From Deltaproteobacteria bacterium (GTDB lineage: Bacteria; Desulfobacterota; Desulfomonilia; UBA1062): a DNA stretch of 54,896 nt. The position numbers and the translations under genes are program-made. The notes under the pieces were generated by a model. It saw nothing but the letters and a program-made list of their open reading frames with translations, did no database searches and was not told the origin of the DNA. This document shows positions 26,577 to 35,667 of this stretch, in pieces (the stretch's first letter is position 1; each line of letters begins with the position of its first letter). The DNA lies in the NCBI GenBank assembly GCA_029547185.1, contig JAKPPU010000115.1:1-54896 (forward strand). The letters run 5' to 3'.

Positions 26577-28064
26577 TCAGGAATCCTGGCTCGATCTCTT
26601 CTTCGTGAGGTTGTACTTTTCAGCCTTGAGATAGAATGTCTTGTAGTTGAGGCCCGATTCTCTGGCAGCTTCGGCAATGACGCCGCCGTGCTTGTTCAGG
26701 AGATGCTCGAAGTATTTACGTTCGAACTGTTCGAGGAGGGTCCGCTTTATCGAGTGGTAATCCGCCCCGTCTCCGGCATCGACCCAGATCGTCGGGGCCT
26801 CGGCCGCATCCTGCTCGGGGCTCGACACGTATTCGTGGAGGTTCTTGCCCAGGTCAGGAAAATACTCGATTCTTTCCGAGCGGCTCGACACCATTGCCCG
26901 CTGGATGACGTTCTCCATCTCCCTGACATTGCCGGGCCAGGAATAGGAGAGAAGCTGGCTCATGGCCTCCCGCGACACCCCCCTGACGGGAGAATTGAAC
27001 TTGTCCGAGTACTTCTTGATGAAGTGGTCGACGAGGAGAGATATGTCGTCCTTGCGCTCCCGTAGAGGCGGGATGATGATCGGGAAGACACTGATGCGGT
27101 AGAAGAGGTCTTCCCGGAACAGTTCCTTCTTTATCATATCCTGGATGGGTCTGTTGGTCGCGCAGATGATCCTGAAATCGAGATCGATCTCCTTGTTGCT
27201 ACCCAGCCGCGTGATCTTTCCGTCTTCGAGGACGCGCAGGATCTTCGCCTGGAGATCGAGGGGGATGTCCCCGATCTCGTCGAGGAACAGCGTCCCCGTA
27301 TGGGCCTTTTCGAATTTTCCGATCCGCTGGGTGATGGCCCCGCTGAAGGCGCCCTTCTCATGGCCGAAGAATTCCGACTCGAGAAGATTCTCGGGCACTG
27401 CGGCGCAGTTTATGGTCATGAACGGCTTCGCTTTCCTGTCGCTTCGGGAATGGATGGAGCGGGCGACGAGCTCCTTGCCCGTGCCGGTTTCCCCGAGGAT
27501 GAGCACGGTGAGGTTGGTGTCCGCAGCCGTGATGATCTGGTCGTAGAGCTTCTGCATCTTCGGGTTTGCACCCACGAGCTGATCGAGCCCCTCGGCATAC
27601 TGGACGATCCTTCCCTTGAGCTCGATGTTCTCCCTCAGGATCTCCTGCTGGCGGATGATCTTCGCCAGGGAGAGCTCCAGGGTGTTCATGTTGAACGGCT
27701 TCTCGAGGAAATCGTAAGCGCCGTATTTCATGGCTTCCACGGCCCCTGATACAGACCCGAATGCCGTGATGATCACGACATAGATCGAGGGATGCTTCTT
27801 CTGGATCTCCTTGAGGAGCGTATACCCATCCATCCTGGGCATCTTGATGTCCGTGATCACGATGTCGGGACGGGTGAGCTCGATCTTCTCGAGGGCTTCG
27901 ATCCCGTCGCTCGCCGTATCTATCTCGATATCGAGACTGGAATACTGGAGGGCTTCTCTGAGCTGTTCCAGAAAAACCTGCTCATCGTCCACGATGAGGA
28001 TCTTCTTTTTCCCCTGATTGTACGTCTCTTCCCCGACAGGTGTTGATGAGGTGCTCTTCTTCAT
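26577..28064 (-). CDS. NtrC-family sigma-54 response regulator
   Basis: The 495-residue protein has a receiver domain (20-135) with phospho-acceptor Asp72 (VITDIKMPRMDG), and Lys in EKPF. The AAA+ domain (about 160-400) shows Walker A GETGTGKE (191-198) and Walker B GTLFLDEIGDI. The sigma-54 contact loop reads GAFSGA (238-243) instead of the usual GAFTGA. A Fis-type helix-turn-helix ends the protein (GGVIAEAARESGLNYKTFY). It should activate RpoN promoters when phosphorylated by the kinase encoded just upstream, whose stop overlaps this start by four bases. Target genes are unknown; no clear -24/-12 promoter was seen next to it. Confidence 0.95.
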   Translation of the reverse strand: MKKSTSSTPVGEETYNQGKKKILIVDDEQVFLEQLREALQYSSLDIEIDTASDGIEALEKIELTRPDIVITDIKMPRMDGYTLLKEIQKKHPSIYVVIITAFGSVSGAVEAMKYGAYDFLEKPFNMNTLELSLAKIIRQQEILRENIELKGRIVQYAEGLDQLVGANPKMQKLYDQIITAADTNLTVLILGETGTGKELVARSIHSRSDRKAKPFMTINCAAVPENLLESEFFGHEKGAFSGAITQRIGKFEKAHTGTLFLDEIGDIPLDLQAKILRVLEDGKITRLGSNKEIDLDFRIICATNRPIQDMIKKELFREDLFYRISVFPIIIPPLRERKDDISLLVDHFIKKYSDKFNSPVRGVSREAMSQLLSYSWPGNVREMENVIQRAMVSSRSERIEYFPDLGKNLHEYVSSPEQDAAEAPTIWVDAGDGADYHSIKRTLLEQFERKYFEHLLNKHGGVIAEAARESGLNYKTFYLKAEKYNLTKKRSSQDS

Positions 28065-30355
28065 ACCGGATCCTTTTTCTTATCCCTGCCGCCCTGCTTC
28101 CTGACCGCCTGATCCATGGGAAGCCGGATGGCGAATCGGGAGCCGACACCGACCCTGCTGGAGACATCCGCCTCTCCATGATGCATCTCGACGATCTTCT
28201 GAACCAGGGCAAGGCCTAAGCCCGTTCCCCGCGACTTCTTCGTATAGAAAGGCTGGAAGATCTGCTGCAGGTCGTCTTCCTCGATTCCCGACCCGGTGTC
28301 CTCGACGCTGATCTCGATGGCATCCGAAACATATTCGGAAATCCCTGTCTTGAAAACATGCCCGGGTACATAAGAGGTCGAAACGGTGAGCACGCCGCCG
28401 TCAGGCATGGCATCGAGGGCGTTCTCGATAAGGTTCTCGATGAGCTGCCGGATCTGGATGCCGTCGATGACGAGAGTATCGTGATCGGTGTCGAAGGACG
28501 TCCTCACCTTGACGCCTTGGACGGCGCACTGTTCTTTCCGGTTGAATATAAGCCCCTCGATGATGTTGCTGATGCTGTAGGCTTTCAGATTGATCTTGCC
28601 GGAGCGGGTCCAGTCGAGGATCTGGGTCACGAACTTCTCGAGCGTGTCGATGCCGTTCGTAACGCCTTCGAGGATCTTCTTCTGCCTTTTCTCTAAAGAC
28701 CGCGAGTTGTACAGAAGCTCTATCCCGGTCTTTATCTTCTGGAGAGGATTCCTCACCTCGTGGGCCACGTGCGCCGACATCTCTCCCAGGATAGCCATCT
28801 TCCTGGATTTTTCGAGCTCTCTCTCCATGTTCTTCTTTTCCGTGACATCTATGATGGAGACGATGCTCTGCTTGGTGCCGGGAATCAGGCCGATCGTGAG
28901 GAAGGCTTCCTTCACGTTGCCGGACTTGTCCACGCACCGGAACTCGTACTCGGAGGGCACATCCTTCTTTCCCGCCCTCCGGGATTCGTGGTAGCCCACC
29001 ATGCGCTCGACATCCTCGGGATGCACGATCTCGGTGAAGGGCATCCTGCCCTCCATCTCCTGGCGGCTGTAGCCTGTCAGCCTCTCCATCTGCCTGTTCA
29101 TGAGCGAGATGACGCGGTTCTCTTCGAGGAGCATGATGGCTGTTCCGGTGTGCTCGACCGTGGTCCGGTATTTCGTCTCCGAAGCCCGCAGGGCCTTCTG
29201 CTGGTTGCGCTTCTGGGTGATGTCGCGGATGATGTTCTGGGTTGCAGGCCGCTTCTCGTACTCGATGATCGAGGGCATGATCTCGAATGCCTTCCACGTC
29301 CCGTCTTTTGCCTTGAGCGCGATCTCGTACTGCTCGGGCACCGCCTCGCCCCTGATCCTCTTTTCGCACCTCGCCTCGATGAGCTCCGCAATCCCCGGGC
29401 GCATGATGTCCGTAAAGCCCATCCGGCTGAGCTCTTCGCTCGTGTACCCGAGGAGCTCCCTGAACTTTGGGTTCGTGTACTTGAAGCGGTTGTCCTGATA
29501 GACGAAGATCCCGTCATTGGCCTTCTCCACCAGCATCCGGTACTTCTGCTCGGAGGACTTCAGCCTCTCCTGGACCTCTTTCATGGGCCGCAAGTCGCGG
29601 AAGATGCTGATGCCTGCAAGGGGCTTGTCCCCCTGGTAGACGTACGACGCAGACAACGAAATGGGGATGAGGGAACCGTCCTTGGTATAGATCGTGGTTT
29701 CCTCCGCCACCAGCCGGTAGGGTTTTTCCGGCGTACCCTGGTCGAGGAGATCGAGGATCCTCCTTCGTTCTCCCTTGCCCATGAAATCGTTGATGTTGAT
29801 GCTGCGCGAGAGCATCTCCTCTGCGCTGTATCCGGTGATCTCTTCCGCGGCCTTGTTGAAGACCAGTGCATTGCCCTTCAGGTCTGACGCGATGATCGCG
29901 TCGCTGGAGTTTTCTATGAGCCCGTTGAGGAACTGGTTGTACGACTCCAGGTATTCGACCATCTGTCCTCTCTCGGTTATGTCCCTGGCGATGTTCAGGG
30001 TGGCGGGCTCTCCCCCCAGGGTAATGACCGACGTGGAGATCGAGATGATGCGCTCGAGGGAATACCTCGTGACAAAGACCAGATCGTGCTTATCCGGGAC
30101 TTCCTCACCGAGGGTCCACCTCTCGTACATCTCCTCGGCGTTTTCGGCCATGTCGGCACGGACCACATCCTTGAGGCCCATGTTCTCGAATTCACTCGCC
30201 CGGTATCCCATGAGCCGCCTGAAGGCAGGATTCACATAGAAAAATCTGCGGTTCTGATAGACGAAGATCCCGTCATTGGCCTTCTCCACCATCGTCTGGA
30301 AGACGGCCTTGCTGATCTTCTTCAAGCTGGTATGTTTGGCTGTCCTAGGACCCAT
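28061..30355 (-). CDS. Four-PAS sensor histidine kinase
   Basis: The 764-residue cytoplasmic kinase has four PAS modules at roughly 15-125, 140-255, 268-380 and 393-505. A HisKA helix follows with His532 (SAHVAHEVRNPLQ), then an ATPase domain with NLIENALDAM (about 641-650), DTGSG (686-690), FQPFYTKK and GTGLGLALV. PAS1 and PAS3 share nearly the same opening (VEKANDGIFVYQ), a sign of internal duplication. It is the cognate kinase of the overlapping NtrC-type regulator. No haem or flavin ligand residues can be assigned by eye. Confidence 0.93.
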   Translation of the reverse strand: MGPRTAKHTSLKKISKAVFQTMVEKANDGIFVYQNRRFFYVNPAFRRLMGYRASEFENMGLKDVVRADMAENAEEMYERWTLGEEVPDKHDLVFVTRYSLERIISISTSVITLGGEPATLNIARDITERGQMVEYLESYNQFLNGLIENSSDAIIASDLKGNALVFNKAAEEITGYSAEEMLSRSININDFMGKGERRRILDLLDQGTPEKPYRLVAEETTIYTKDGSLIPISLSASYVYQGDKPLAGISIFRDLRPMKEVQERLKSSEQKYRMLVEKANDGIFVYQDNRFKYTNPKFRELLGYTSEELSRMGFTDIMRPGIAELIEARCEKRIRGEAVPEQYEIALKAKDGTWKAFEIMPSIIEYEKRPATQNIIRDITQKRNQQKALRASETKYRTTVEHTGTAIMLLEENRVISLMNRQMERLTGYSRQEMEGRMPFTEIVHPEDVERMVGYHESRRAGKKDVPSEYEFRCVDKSGNVKEAFLTIGLIPGTKQSIVSIIDVTEKKNMERELEKSRKMAILGEMSAHVAHEVRNPLQKIKTGIELLYNSRSLEKRQKKILEGVTNGIDTLEKFVTQILDWTRSGKINLKAYSISNIIEGLIFNRKEQCAVQGVKVRTSFDTDHDTLVIDGIQIRQLIENLIENALDAMPDGGVLTVSTSYVPGHVFKTGISEYVSDAIEISVEDTGSGIEEDDLQQIFQPFYTKKSRGTGLGLALVQKIVEMHHGEADVSSRVGVGSRFAIRLPMDQAVRKQGGRDKKKDPV

Positions 30356-30557
30356 ATATCATTGGAAAGATACACAATGGTCAAGGATCTATCAACATAA
30401 AATCGCTTTTTAGGGCCATAAACGATCAAGGCAGAGGGCTTCCACTGAGCATCGCGGCAGGACTCGCCACCCAGGAAACCCCATGGTAGAAATGCGGGCA
30501 GGGATCTGCCGCAAGAGGTATGTAAGACGGACACTCTGGGTCGAGACGGTCTTCCGT

Positions 30558-31076
30558 TCAGGCCTTGAATTTCCCGAAGTCTTCCGGATTCATCTTCTCG
30601 AGGATTTCCTTGAGCTTCTCCTTGTCCTGCTCGAATCCCACCATGACCTTGCCGGTCGACTCCTTGCTGGTATCTACGCGGATGGCCTCTTTCACTACGT
30701 GAGCTGCAACATAGATTGAGCAGTCAGCCCTGAGCGCAATGGCTATGGCATCGGATGGCCTGGCATCCACAGTAAAGCTGTTCCCATTATGTTCCAAGGT
30801 GATCAGGGCGTAGAATACGTTGTCCCGGATATCAACAACCTCGATCTTTTCCACCCTGATACCCAGCGTCTCGACCACAGATTTGAAGAGATCATGAGTC
30901 ATGGGCCTGGAATAGCGCACGCCTTCAAGGGACGCCGCAATGGCGCTCGCTTCCATGATGCCGATCCAGATGGGAAGGACATACTTGCCTTCAAGATCCC
31001 TCAGGACCACGATCGGTGCGTTATTCGAGGGATCGAGGGCAATTCCGGCCACCTTCATCTCCAGAAAACCAGACAT
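30558..31076 (-). CDS. Bifunctional nuclease-family (BFN/DUF151) protein
   Basis: The 172-residue protein starts right after a strong GTAGGAGG. The BFN domain covers about 8-140, with VLPIWIGIMEASAIAASLEG and FTVDARPSDAIAIALRADC as the two conserved blocks, and an acidic/Lys-rich tail follows. Plant and some bacterial members were reported to have RNase and DNase activity; in most bacteria the role is unproven. It is separated from the ATPase gene upstream by 88 bases and from the kinase gene downstream by about 200, so it may be its own unit. Confidence 0.9.
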   Translation of the reverse strand: MSGFLEMKVAGIALDPSNNAPIVVLRDLEGKYVLPIWIGIMEASAIAASLEGVRYSRPMTHDLFKSVVETLGIRVEKIEVVDIRDNVFYALITLEHNGNSFTVDARPSDAIAIALRADCSIYVAAHVVKEAIRVDTSKESTGKVMVGFEQDKEKLKEILEKMNPEDFGKFKA

Positions 31077-31164
31077 GAGCTTTCCTCCTACAGCTTACAT
31101 TAAGATCGTGCAGATCATTAGTCAATACGCAAAGCCCTCCGGTCCGATGCCCTTCCCGCTCTTT

Positions 31165-32004
31165 TTAGAGCTTGGCTCTGAGGCACTCGATGAGCCTTTT
31201 CATCTCGTACACTTCGGGGCATCCACCTACCCCTTCGCTCTTGAGCCGGTCCTGGATCGAAAGTACCAGAGGGGAGACGATGCCCGATGATAGCAGGGAG
31301 CTCAACCGATCCATGAGGTGCTCTCTCCTGATATCGGCCACCAGCTCTGCATGGGAGATCCCGATGCAGCGGTCCACGATGGGAAGAAAATCCTCAAGGT
31401 TATGGGTGACCAGGATGACCGTGGTGTCTTGAAGGCATGAGACCATCTTTATGAGTTCCCCCCTTCCTGAGGCATCCATGCCTGCGGTAGGTTCGTCCAG
31501 AATGAGGATCTCAGGGGCGGAAAGCAGGGCAGAGGCAAGGGCGAGCTTTCTCTTCTCGCCCGAGCTCAGACGGAAAGGAGAGATCTCCTTGAGGAGACCG
31601 ACATCCATGCCGAATCTCTCCATGATCTCCCGCGATCTTCTTTCGATCTCCCGCTCATCGAGGTTGAAGAAGTTCCTCAGGGAGAAGGTCAGCTCCTCGT
31701 AGGCCGTCTCATGAAAAAACTGGTGCTCGGGAAACTGGAACAGGACGCCGATGCGCCGCCTGATGGAGGTGAGCTTCCGTGCCTTCGACAGGGTGTGCAC
31801 GCTCTCGCCGTCATAGCGGATATCACCTTTCGTCGGCATGATCAGGGCATCGAGGAGCTGGATCAGGGTGGTTTTGCCCGAGCCTGCGGGCCCGATCACG
31901 GCAATCTTCTCTCCCTGACGGATGGAAAAGCTTATGTCGCGAAGCGCCCATTCATCCCCCGGGATTTCATAGAGGTAGGAAACATTGATGCATTCGATAT
32001 TCAT
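31165..32004 (-). CDS. ECF/CbiO-type ABC transporter ATP-binding protein (orphan)
   Basis: The ATG at 32004 overlaps the PolX stop (ATGA) and gives 279 residues; the longer open frame upstream lies inside polX and is ignored. Walker A is GPAGSGKTT, the Q loop FQFPEHQFF (typical of energy-coupling-factor ATPases), the signature LSSGEKRKLALA, and Walker B ILILDEPTAGMD followed by a switch His (LVTHN). ECF ATPases pair with a T protein and a substrate-binding S protein to import vitamins or metals. Neither is encoded nearby, so the partner genes must be elsewhere. The domain past residue 215 is shorter than in dedicated CbiO. Confidence 0.88.
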   Translation of the reverse strand: MNIECINVSYLYEIPGDEWALRDISFSIRQGEKIAVIGPAGSGKTTLIQLLDALIMPTKGDIRYDGESVHTLSKARKLTSIRRRIGVLFQFPEHQFFHETAYEELTFSLRNFFNLDEREIERRSREIMERFGMDVGLLKEISPFRLSSGEKRKLALASALLSAPEILILDEPTAGMDASGRGELIKMVSCLQDTTVILVTHNLEDFLPIVDRCIGISHAELVADIRREHLMDRLSSLLSSGIVSPLVLSIQDRLKSEGVGGCPEVYEMKRLIECLRAKL

Positions 32005-33704
32005 CGCTTCCTCAGGAACCTCCTCGCATCTCCTACATCCCAGGTATTCAGGCACGCCTGAGGCGTCAGGAATCCCTTCCTCGCCATCATGATCCCATAC
32101 TCTATGTCGTCGAGGCCTTCGGCCGTATGTGCATCCGGGCAGACAGCCACTGTCCCGCCCCGGGATACGAACGAGTCGATGAGCCTCCAGTCGATGTCGA
32201 GACGCAAGGGGTTCGCGTTGAGCTCGACAGCCACCCGGCACTTCAAGGCCTCTTCGAGAACGGCTTCCATATCGACGGCGTAAGGTTCCCGCGCGAGGAG
32301 AAGCCTTCCCGTCGGGTGGGCCAGGATGGAGGTATACGGATTGCGGAGGGCCTTGATGATCCTCTTGGTCATGGACTTCCGGTCCATGTCCATCTGGGTG
32401 TGGATGCTCGCAATCACGAAGTCGAATCCGTCCAGGACGTCCCGGGGGTAATCGAGGGACCCGTCAGCGAGGATATCCGATTCGATGCCCTTCAAAATCG
32501 TGATCCCGCTCACAGCGCTTCCGAGCTCATCGATCTCCCTGTGCTGTCTGGCGACATCCTCCCTGTCCAATCCCCCTGCATAGTACGCGCTCCGGCTGTG
32601 ATCGGATATCCCGATCCAGAGGTATCCCTTATCGCGGGCAGCAAGGACCATTTCCTCCAGACTCGATTTGCCGTCGCTAAAGGTCGTGTGATTGTGGATC
32701 GTCCCCTTCATATCGTCATGCCGTACGAGGTGCGGTACTGCATGTGCGAGGCCACGGGCCAGCTCGATATCCCTTCCCTCCCGGACTTCGGGTGGAAGAT
32801 ATTCGACCCCGAGGAGACGGTAGATGTCCTCCTCGTTCTCGACGATGACAGGACGGCCGGCCTTGACGATGCCCTGCTCTCCCAGCTCGATATTCATCGA
32901 AGCTGCCAGGTTTTTCAGCTCGCCGACATGCGCATCCGAGCCCGAAGTGAAGAGAAGCCGGACAGCGAACGCCTCCTGGGAGACGACCTTGATGCAAACA
33001 GGCGGCCTGACGGGAGAAGACGGTATCGTCAGGGTATCTCCGCCCGCCTGTATCTCGGGATTGCCCAGGGCTTCGACGATTCTTCCAACGTCGCCGGAAT
33101 TCCCCTCGACAAGGAGATCGATCTGCTCGAGGACTTCACGGGTCCTCCGGCATTCTCCCGTGAGCTCTGCCCTGAAGCCCTCCGAGATGAGCATCGATCT
33201 GATCTCGCGTGCGAAGGCCGTGCTTATGTCGATGAGATACTTCCCCCGGTAGCTCTTGACCGTTTCGATGGCTCCGGGCAGGCCGGCAGTGAACTTCTTC
33301 GGGAAGGCCCTCAAACCGGCGAGCCTTCCCTGCTTTACGGCATCCGCCAGCTCCTCTATGGTGGTTATCGACCGCTCCCTCTGGAGGGTCCTGATCCTCT
33401 TGAACCCGAGGCCCGGTATCTTCAGGAGCTCGTCAAAACCTTCCGGAAGCTTCGAGCGGATCTCTTCGAGGTCGGAGAAGTCATGGTCCCTGATCCAGGC
33501 TTCTATCCGCGCTGCAATGGTCTTCCCGATGCCGGGGATGAGCGGGAGATCTCCTCTTGCGAGGATTTCGCAGACGGGCTCGTCGAGCCGCATAATTGCC
33601 TCGGCAGCCTTTCGGTATGCCTGCACCTTGAAAGGGTTGTCATCGAGATACTCGAGGGCCCTCGCCGTCTCGAGGAGGGCTGTGGCGATCGACCGGTTAT
33701 CCAA
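32001..33704 (-). CDS. polX: PolX-family protein: degenerate polymerase domain plus PHP phosphoesterase
   Basis: The 567-residue protein has two helix-hairpin-helix regions (IPGIGKTIAARIEAW, IPGLGFKRIRTLQ), a PolX palm (about 150-265), and a PHP domain (330-567). In active PolX the palm carries GS-x-RR...D-x-D and a third Asp in a V-D-L-R strand. Here the motifs read GECRR (183-187), QID (194-196) and VCIKV (236-240), so two of three metal Asp are absent. The PHP ligands are complete (His337, His339, Asp344, Glu408, His435, His463, Asp524, His526), so 3'-5' exonuclease or AP-endonuclease-type activity may remain. It overlaps mtaB by eight bases. Confidence 0.92.
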   Translation of the reverse strand: MDNRSIATALLETARALEYLDDNPFKVQAYRKAAEAIMRLDEPVCEILARGDLPLIPGIGKTIAARIEAWIRDHDFSDLEEIRSKLPEGFDELLKIPGLGFKRIRTLQRERSITTIEELADAVKQGRLAGLRAFPKKFTAGLPGAIETVKSYRGKYLIDISTAFAREIRSMLISEGFRAELTGECRRTREVLEQIDLLVEGNSGDVGRIVEALGNPEIQAGGDTLTIPSSPVRPPVCIKVVSQEAFAVRLLFTSGSDAHVGELKNLAASMNIELGEQGIVKAGRPVIVENEEDIYRLLGVEYLPPEVREGRDIELARGLAHAVPHLVRHDDMKGTIHNHTTFSDGKSSLEEMVLAARDKGYLWIGISDHSRSAYYAGGLDREDVARQHREIDELGSAVSGITILKGIESDILADGSLDYPRDVLDGFDFVIASIHTQMDMDRKSMTKRIIKALRNPYTSILAHPTGRLLLAREPYAVDMEAVLEEALKCRVAVELNANPLRLDIDWRLIDSFVSRGGTVAVCPDAHTAEGLDDIEYGIMMARKGFLTPQACLNTWDVGDARRFLRKR

Positions 33705-34902
33705 GAGTCCTCCCCCTGGCGTATCCCTCGCACGACTCTTCGAAAACGATCTTCACCCTGTCGTTCACCTCTGCCTTGCCCTGGGCCTCGACCGTGATGT
33801 AGTTCGAGGTGATGCCCTTGAAGGAATTCCCGGAGGAGTGGGTGACGAGAACCTCTTCAGGCTTCCCGATCTGAGACCGGATGAACGACCTTCTCTTGTC
33901 CTTCGAAAGATTCCTGAGCCTGGAAGCCCGGTCTTTCACGATGCGCGCATCGACCTGGCCGGGATAAGAGGCTGCAGGAGTTCCGGGCCTCGGCGAAAAG
34001 GGGAAGACATGCAGATAGGCGATGTCGAGGTCTTCGAGGAGCGAGAATGTCTCCCGGAACTGCTCCTCACTCTCACCCGGAAATCCCACCATGATATCCG
34101 AGCCGATGGCGATGTCCCGGCTCGACGACCTGATCTCGCTCACGAGGTCCCGGTAGTATCCGGCCTGGTAGGGCCTTCCCATCCGGGAGAGAATCTCATC
34201 GGAGCCGCTCTGGAGCGGGAGGTGCAGATGCCTGCAAATCCGGGGCTCATTGACTGCCATGGAGATGAGCTCGGATGTGAGCGTCCATGGCTCGATCGAG
34301 CTTATGCGCACCCTCGGCATGGGTGTTCTCTCGAGGATTTTTCTCATGAGTGCCGGGATCCCGCCGTCATAGAGCCCGATATTGATCCCTGTCAGAACGA
34401 TCTCCCTGAATCCCGAATCGAAGAGTCGGGAAATCTCATGAATGATCTCCTCGAGGGGCCTGCTGCGAGGTGTTCCGCGGGCAGAAGGCACGATGCAGAA
34501 CGTGCAGCGGTTGTCGCATCCCTGCTGGATGTTCACGAATGCCCGGGAATGATCGGCAAAATCCGTGATGCTCTTCGGGAAGGGGACGCCGAGGACCGAT
34601 TCCAGCTGATCGAAAGGCACCGTCTCGATCCTTTCGGAGAGCCCTCTGATCTCCCCCGGGTAGACAGCAGCCTGGCATCCTGTGACGATGATCCGCGAAC
34701 TGAAAGCCAGTGCCTTGCGCATGAGCCTTCTGTCCTCTGCATCGGAACGGTGGGTGACGGTGCAGGTATTGATGATGTAGAGGTCGGCCCCGGGCAGGGA
34801 GAAGTCCTGCTCATCGTATCCGCCTGCTTTGAGGGCCTCCCGGATGAGCTGGCTCTCATACTGGTTTACCTTGCATCCGAGGGTGGTGATGGCAAATTTC
34901 AT
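33697..34902 (-). CDS. mtaB: tRNA t6A37 methylthiotransferase
   Basis: I start at 34902 (MKFAITTLGCKVNQYES), which matches family N-termini; an ATG at 34923 is also in frame. The ~401-residue protein has the UPF0004 domain with cysteines in LGCKVNQ, INTCTVT and VTGCQA, which bind one [4Fe-4S] cluster. The radical-SAM motif Cys-x3-Cys-x2-Cys follows in GCDNRCTFCIVPSARG, and a C-terminal TRAM-like region lies after ~345. MtaB adds a methylthio group to t6A37 in ANN-reading tRNAs. It lies in the PilZ-mtaB-polX-ATPase minus-strand cluster. Confidence 0.93.
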   Translation of the reverse strand: MKFAITTLGCKVNQYESQLIREALKAGGYDEQDFSLPGADLYIINTCTVTHRSDAEDRRLMRKALAFSSRIIVTGCQAAVYPGEIRGLSERIETVPFDQLESVLGVPFPKSITDFADHSRAFVNIQQGCDNRCTFCIVPSARGTPRSRPLEEIIHEISRLFDSGFREIVLTGINIGLYDGGIPALMRKILERTPMPRVRISSIEPWTLTSELISMAVNEPRICRHLHLPLQSGSDEILSRMGRPYQAGYYRDLVSEIRSSSRDIAIGSDIMVGFPGESEEQFRETFSLLEDLDIAYLHVFPFSPRPGTPAASYPGQVDARIVKDRASRLRNLSKDKRRSFIRSQIGKPEEVLVTHSSGNSFKGITSNYITVEAQGKAEVNDRVKIVFEESCEGYARGRTLG

Positions 34903-34955
34903 ATGAAAGGATACATCCTGCATGGAGGGAAATGCATGTCGGTCGGCTTAAAAGT

Positions 34956-35534
34956 TCAGCCTCGGTCCTCTTCTTTGAGGATTTTCTTGATTTCCTTCAC
35001 GAAATCTTTCGGGGCCTCGGTAAGCTTGATTCCGGTCTCCACACTGCCGGAATTGTCTACGAGAGACCATACAGCCTTTCCGCTCGCCTTTTTTCCGGAA
35101 ACGGATACCTGCACCTCCCGGTCTACGGATACCTTTTCCTGTGTCTTGAGCAAAAGCCCGTCTTCGTCCATATTGAGGAGATCCCCGTCTTCCGGACCTT
35201 CTCCGATATCATAGACGACCGGAGCGGACATCCTGCGGCGCCTGAACTTGAGGTGTCGCTGGAGAGATTCTTTGTTGTCCATGCTTCTGAGCTGGGAATC
35301 CATATTGTAGATCGCATTGAAGTACCTGAGCTTCTGCTCATGCCGTGCTGCCCTGGAAACATCTTTCAGGAGGGTCTTCTTGATCCTCTGGAGCGTATCG
35401 ATGAGATGATTGAACGATGCCTCGTATTCCCGGTTTCCCTTGTTGGCAAGGTAGCTGTTGATCATCGAAGGCAGCTTCTTCTTCACCTGCATCTCGAAGT
35501 CCCTGAGGACCGTCTCAAACTCTTCCCTGTTCAT
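34956..35534 (-). CDS. Helical protein with divergent PilZ-like C-terminus
   Basis: The 192-residue protein has a charged helical N-terminal half (about 1-95), then a beta-rich region. KFRRRR (arginines as in the PilZ RxxxR switch) is followed by MDEDGLLLKTQEKVSVDREV, which sits where PilZ domains have D/N-x-S-x-x-G, and ETGIKL closes the barrel. The canonical Ser/Gly pattern is not exact, so c-di-GMP binding is uncertain. It is the first gene of the mtaB-polX-ATPase group, 53 bases before mtaB, and is divergent from glgA. Confidence 0.6.
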   Translation of the reverse strand: MNREEFETVLRDFEMQVKKKLPSMINSYLANKGNREYEASFNHLIDTLQRIKKTLLKDVSRAARHEQKLRYFNAIYNMDSQLRSMDNKESLQRHLKFRRRRMSAPVVYDIGEGPEDGDLLNMDEDGLLLKTQEKVSVDREVQVSVSGKKASGKAVWSLVDNSGSVETGIKLTEAPKDFVKEIKKILKEEDRG

Positions 35535-35627
35535 GCGTCCACCATAGACAAGAGAGAGACAAAAATCAAATCAATGTTTTTTTCATCTTATGTGAGGAAG
35601 GCAAAGAATAATACCCTTTGAAGGCCC

Positions 35628-35657
35628 TTTACCCCCGCTGTACTCTTCTGTTATTAT
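35628..35657 (+). promoter_or_regulatory. Possible leaderless promoter of glgA
   Basis: TTTACC (35628-35633), 18 bases, then TATTAT (35652-35657) place transcription start at or within a few bases of the glgA ATG at 35668. No Shine-Dalgarno sequence precedes that ATG, which fits a leaderless or near-leaderless message. Confidence 0.35.
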
Positions 35658-35667
35658 ATATGCATAG

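Noticed and set aside
32005..32241. An 80-residue N-terminal extension of the ECF-type ATPase
   Set aside because: It overlaps the 3' end of polX in another frame and shows no ABC features; the ATGA overlap marks the true start.
33256..35214. A long plus-strand open frame opposite polX and mtaB
   Set aside because: The minus strand carries two clear family proteins; this frame contains no recognisable domain.
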